Source: an uncultured Clostridia bacterium (GTDB lineage Bacteria; Bacillota; Clostridia; Oscillospirales; Ruminococcaceae). Taken from it: DNA of 5,630 nt. Positions 5,432 to 5,630 of the stretch are shown here, piece after piece (positions within the stretch are counted from its first letter, which is position 1; every line of letters starts with the position of its first letter). The position numbers were made by a program, and so were the translations under genes. Below the pieces are notes generated by a model. It saw only the letters and a program-made list of their open reading frames with translations. It was not told the origin of the DNA and ran no database searches. Location: the NCBI GenBank assembly GCA_947628385.1, contig CANQZS010000122.1:1-5630 (forward strand). Direction: 5' to 3'.

Positions 5432-5630
5432 ATGGATATAAGGCAGATACTTACGGACGCCGTAAAGCGCGGAGTTTCCGACGTGTTCCTTGTTACGGGC
5501 GCGGCGCTGGCGTATAAGACCGACGGAAGGGTAACTCCTCAGGGAGGGGATATTCTTAGACCGGAGGATACAAGGGAAGCGGAAAGAGGATACAAGGGAA
5601 GCGGTAACGGAGATATTCCGCCTTGCAGGA
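5432..5630 (+). CDS. pilT: PilT-like retraction ATPase, N-terminal fragment with frameshifting duplication
   Basis: The gene runs off the right edge; 66 codons are visible. The N-terminus MDIRQILTDAVKRGVSDVFL, then VTGAALAYKTDGRVTP, matches the N-terminal PAS-like domain of PilT family ATPases (usual pattern: MDI..lL..av..gaSDlhL..G.pp..r.dG.l). PilT is a hexameric cytoplasmic motor that depolymerises type IV pili. AGGGAG at 5418-5423 lies eight bases before the ATG. After codon 50 the frame is broken by a 22-base duplication (5564-5604): as written it reads AERGYKGSGNGDIPPCR, unlike any PilT. With one repeat unit removed it reads REAVTEIFRLAG, as expected for the family. The gene is therefore disrupted, phase-variable or misassembled here. 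Walker motifs would lie beyond the window, so PilT versus a PilB relative rests only on the N-terminal domain. Confidence 0.82.
   Translation, partial: MDIRQILTDAVKRGVSDVFLVTGAALAYKTDGRVTPQGGDILRPEDTREAERGYKGSGNGDIPPCR
5564..5604 (+). repeat. Direct repeat, 19 bases at 22-base period, inside the PilT-like gene
   Basis: The sequence GAGGATACAAGGGAAGCGG occurs at 5564-5582 and identically at 5586-5604, separated by AAA. The 22-base period is not a multiple of three, so having both copies shifts the reading frame of the PilT-like gene. It looks like a recent slippage or duplication event, or an assembly error near the end of the sequence. Confidence 0.9.

Overview
All genes in this window lie on the plus strand and are packed head to tail, with 4- to 15-base overlaps or gaps of at most about 40 bases. 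No terminator is visible between position 167 and the right edge. The gene families (a RelP-type small alarmone synthetase and a Gram-positive style type IV pilus cluster), the strong GGAGG ribosome-binding sites, the heavy use of ATA isoleucine codons and the consensus sigma-A promoter suggest a Clostridia member. A Ruminococcus/Oscillospirales-like gut or rumen bacterium is the most likely guess, but this is inference from style and gene content, not a proven taxonomy.

Left part (1-1311): an approximately 166-base leader holds a T-rich tract, two short perfect palindromes and a good promoter (TTGACA, 17 bases, TAAAAT with an extended -10 TG). It drives a RelP/YwaC-type (p)ppGpp synthetase. 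A short Ogt-type methylated-DNA cysteine methyltransferase gene overlaps or abuts it.

Middle (1350-2576): a secreted lipoprotein with a long Ser/Thr/Glu-rich linker and a C-terminal transglutaminase-like domain whose Cys-His-Asp triad is intact.

Right part (2594-5630): a type IV pilus / type II secretion-like cluster. It contains a GspF/PilC inner-membrane platform protein, a pseudopilin-like protein without a classical leader, a DUF4860-like single-pass membrane protein, a prepilin-like protein with the conserved Glu5 but Asn instead of Gly before the cleavage site, a PilX-like minor pilin candidate, and the start of a PilT-like ATPase. No extension ATPase (GspE/PilB), prepilin peptidase or obvious major pilin is present; they may lie downstream.

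The sharpest oddity is in the PilT-like gene. A 19-base sequence is repeated at a 22-base period (5564-5604), which shifts the reading frame. Deleting one 22-base unit restores a canonical PilT N-terminus. This is either a real inactivating or phase-variable duplication or an assembly artefact close to the window end. The physical linkage of stress signalling, DNA repair, an extracellular transglutaminase-like lipoprotein and pilus assembly in one apparent transcription unit is also worth checking for conservation.
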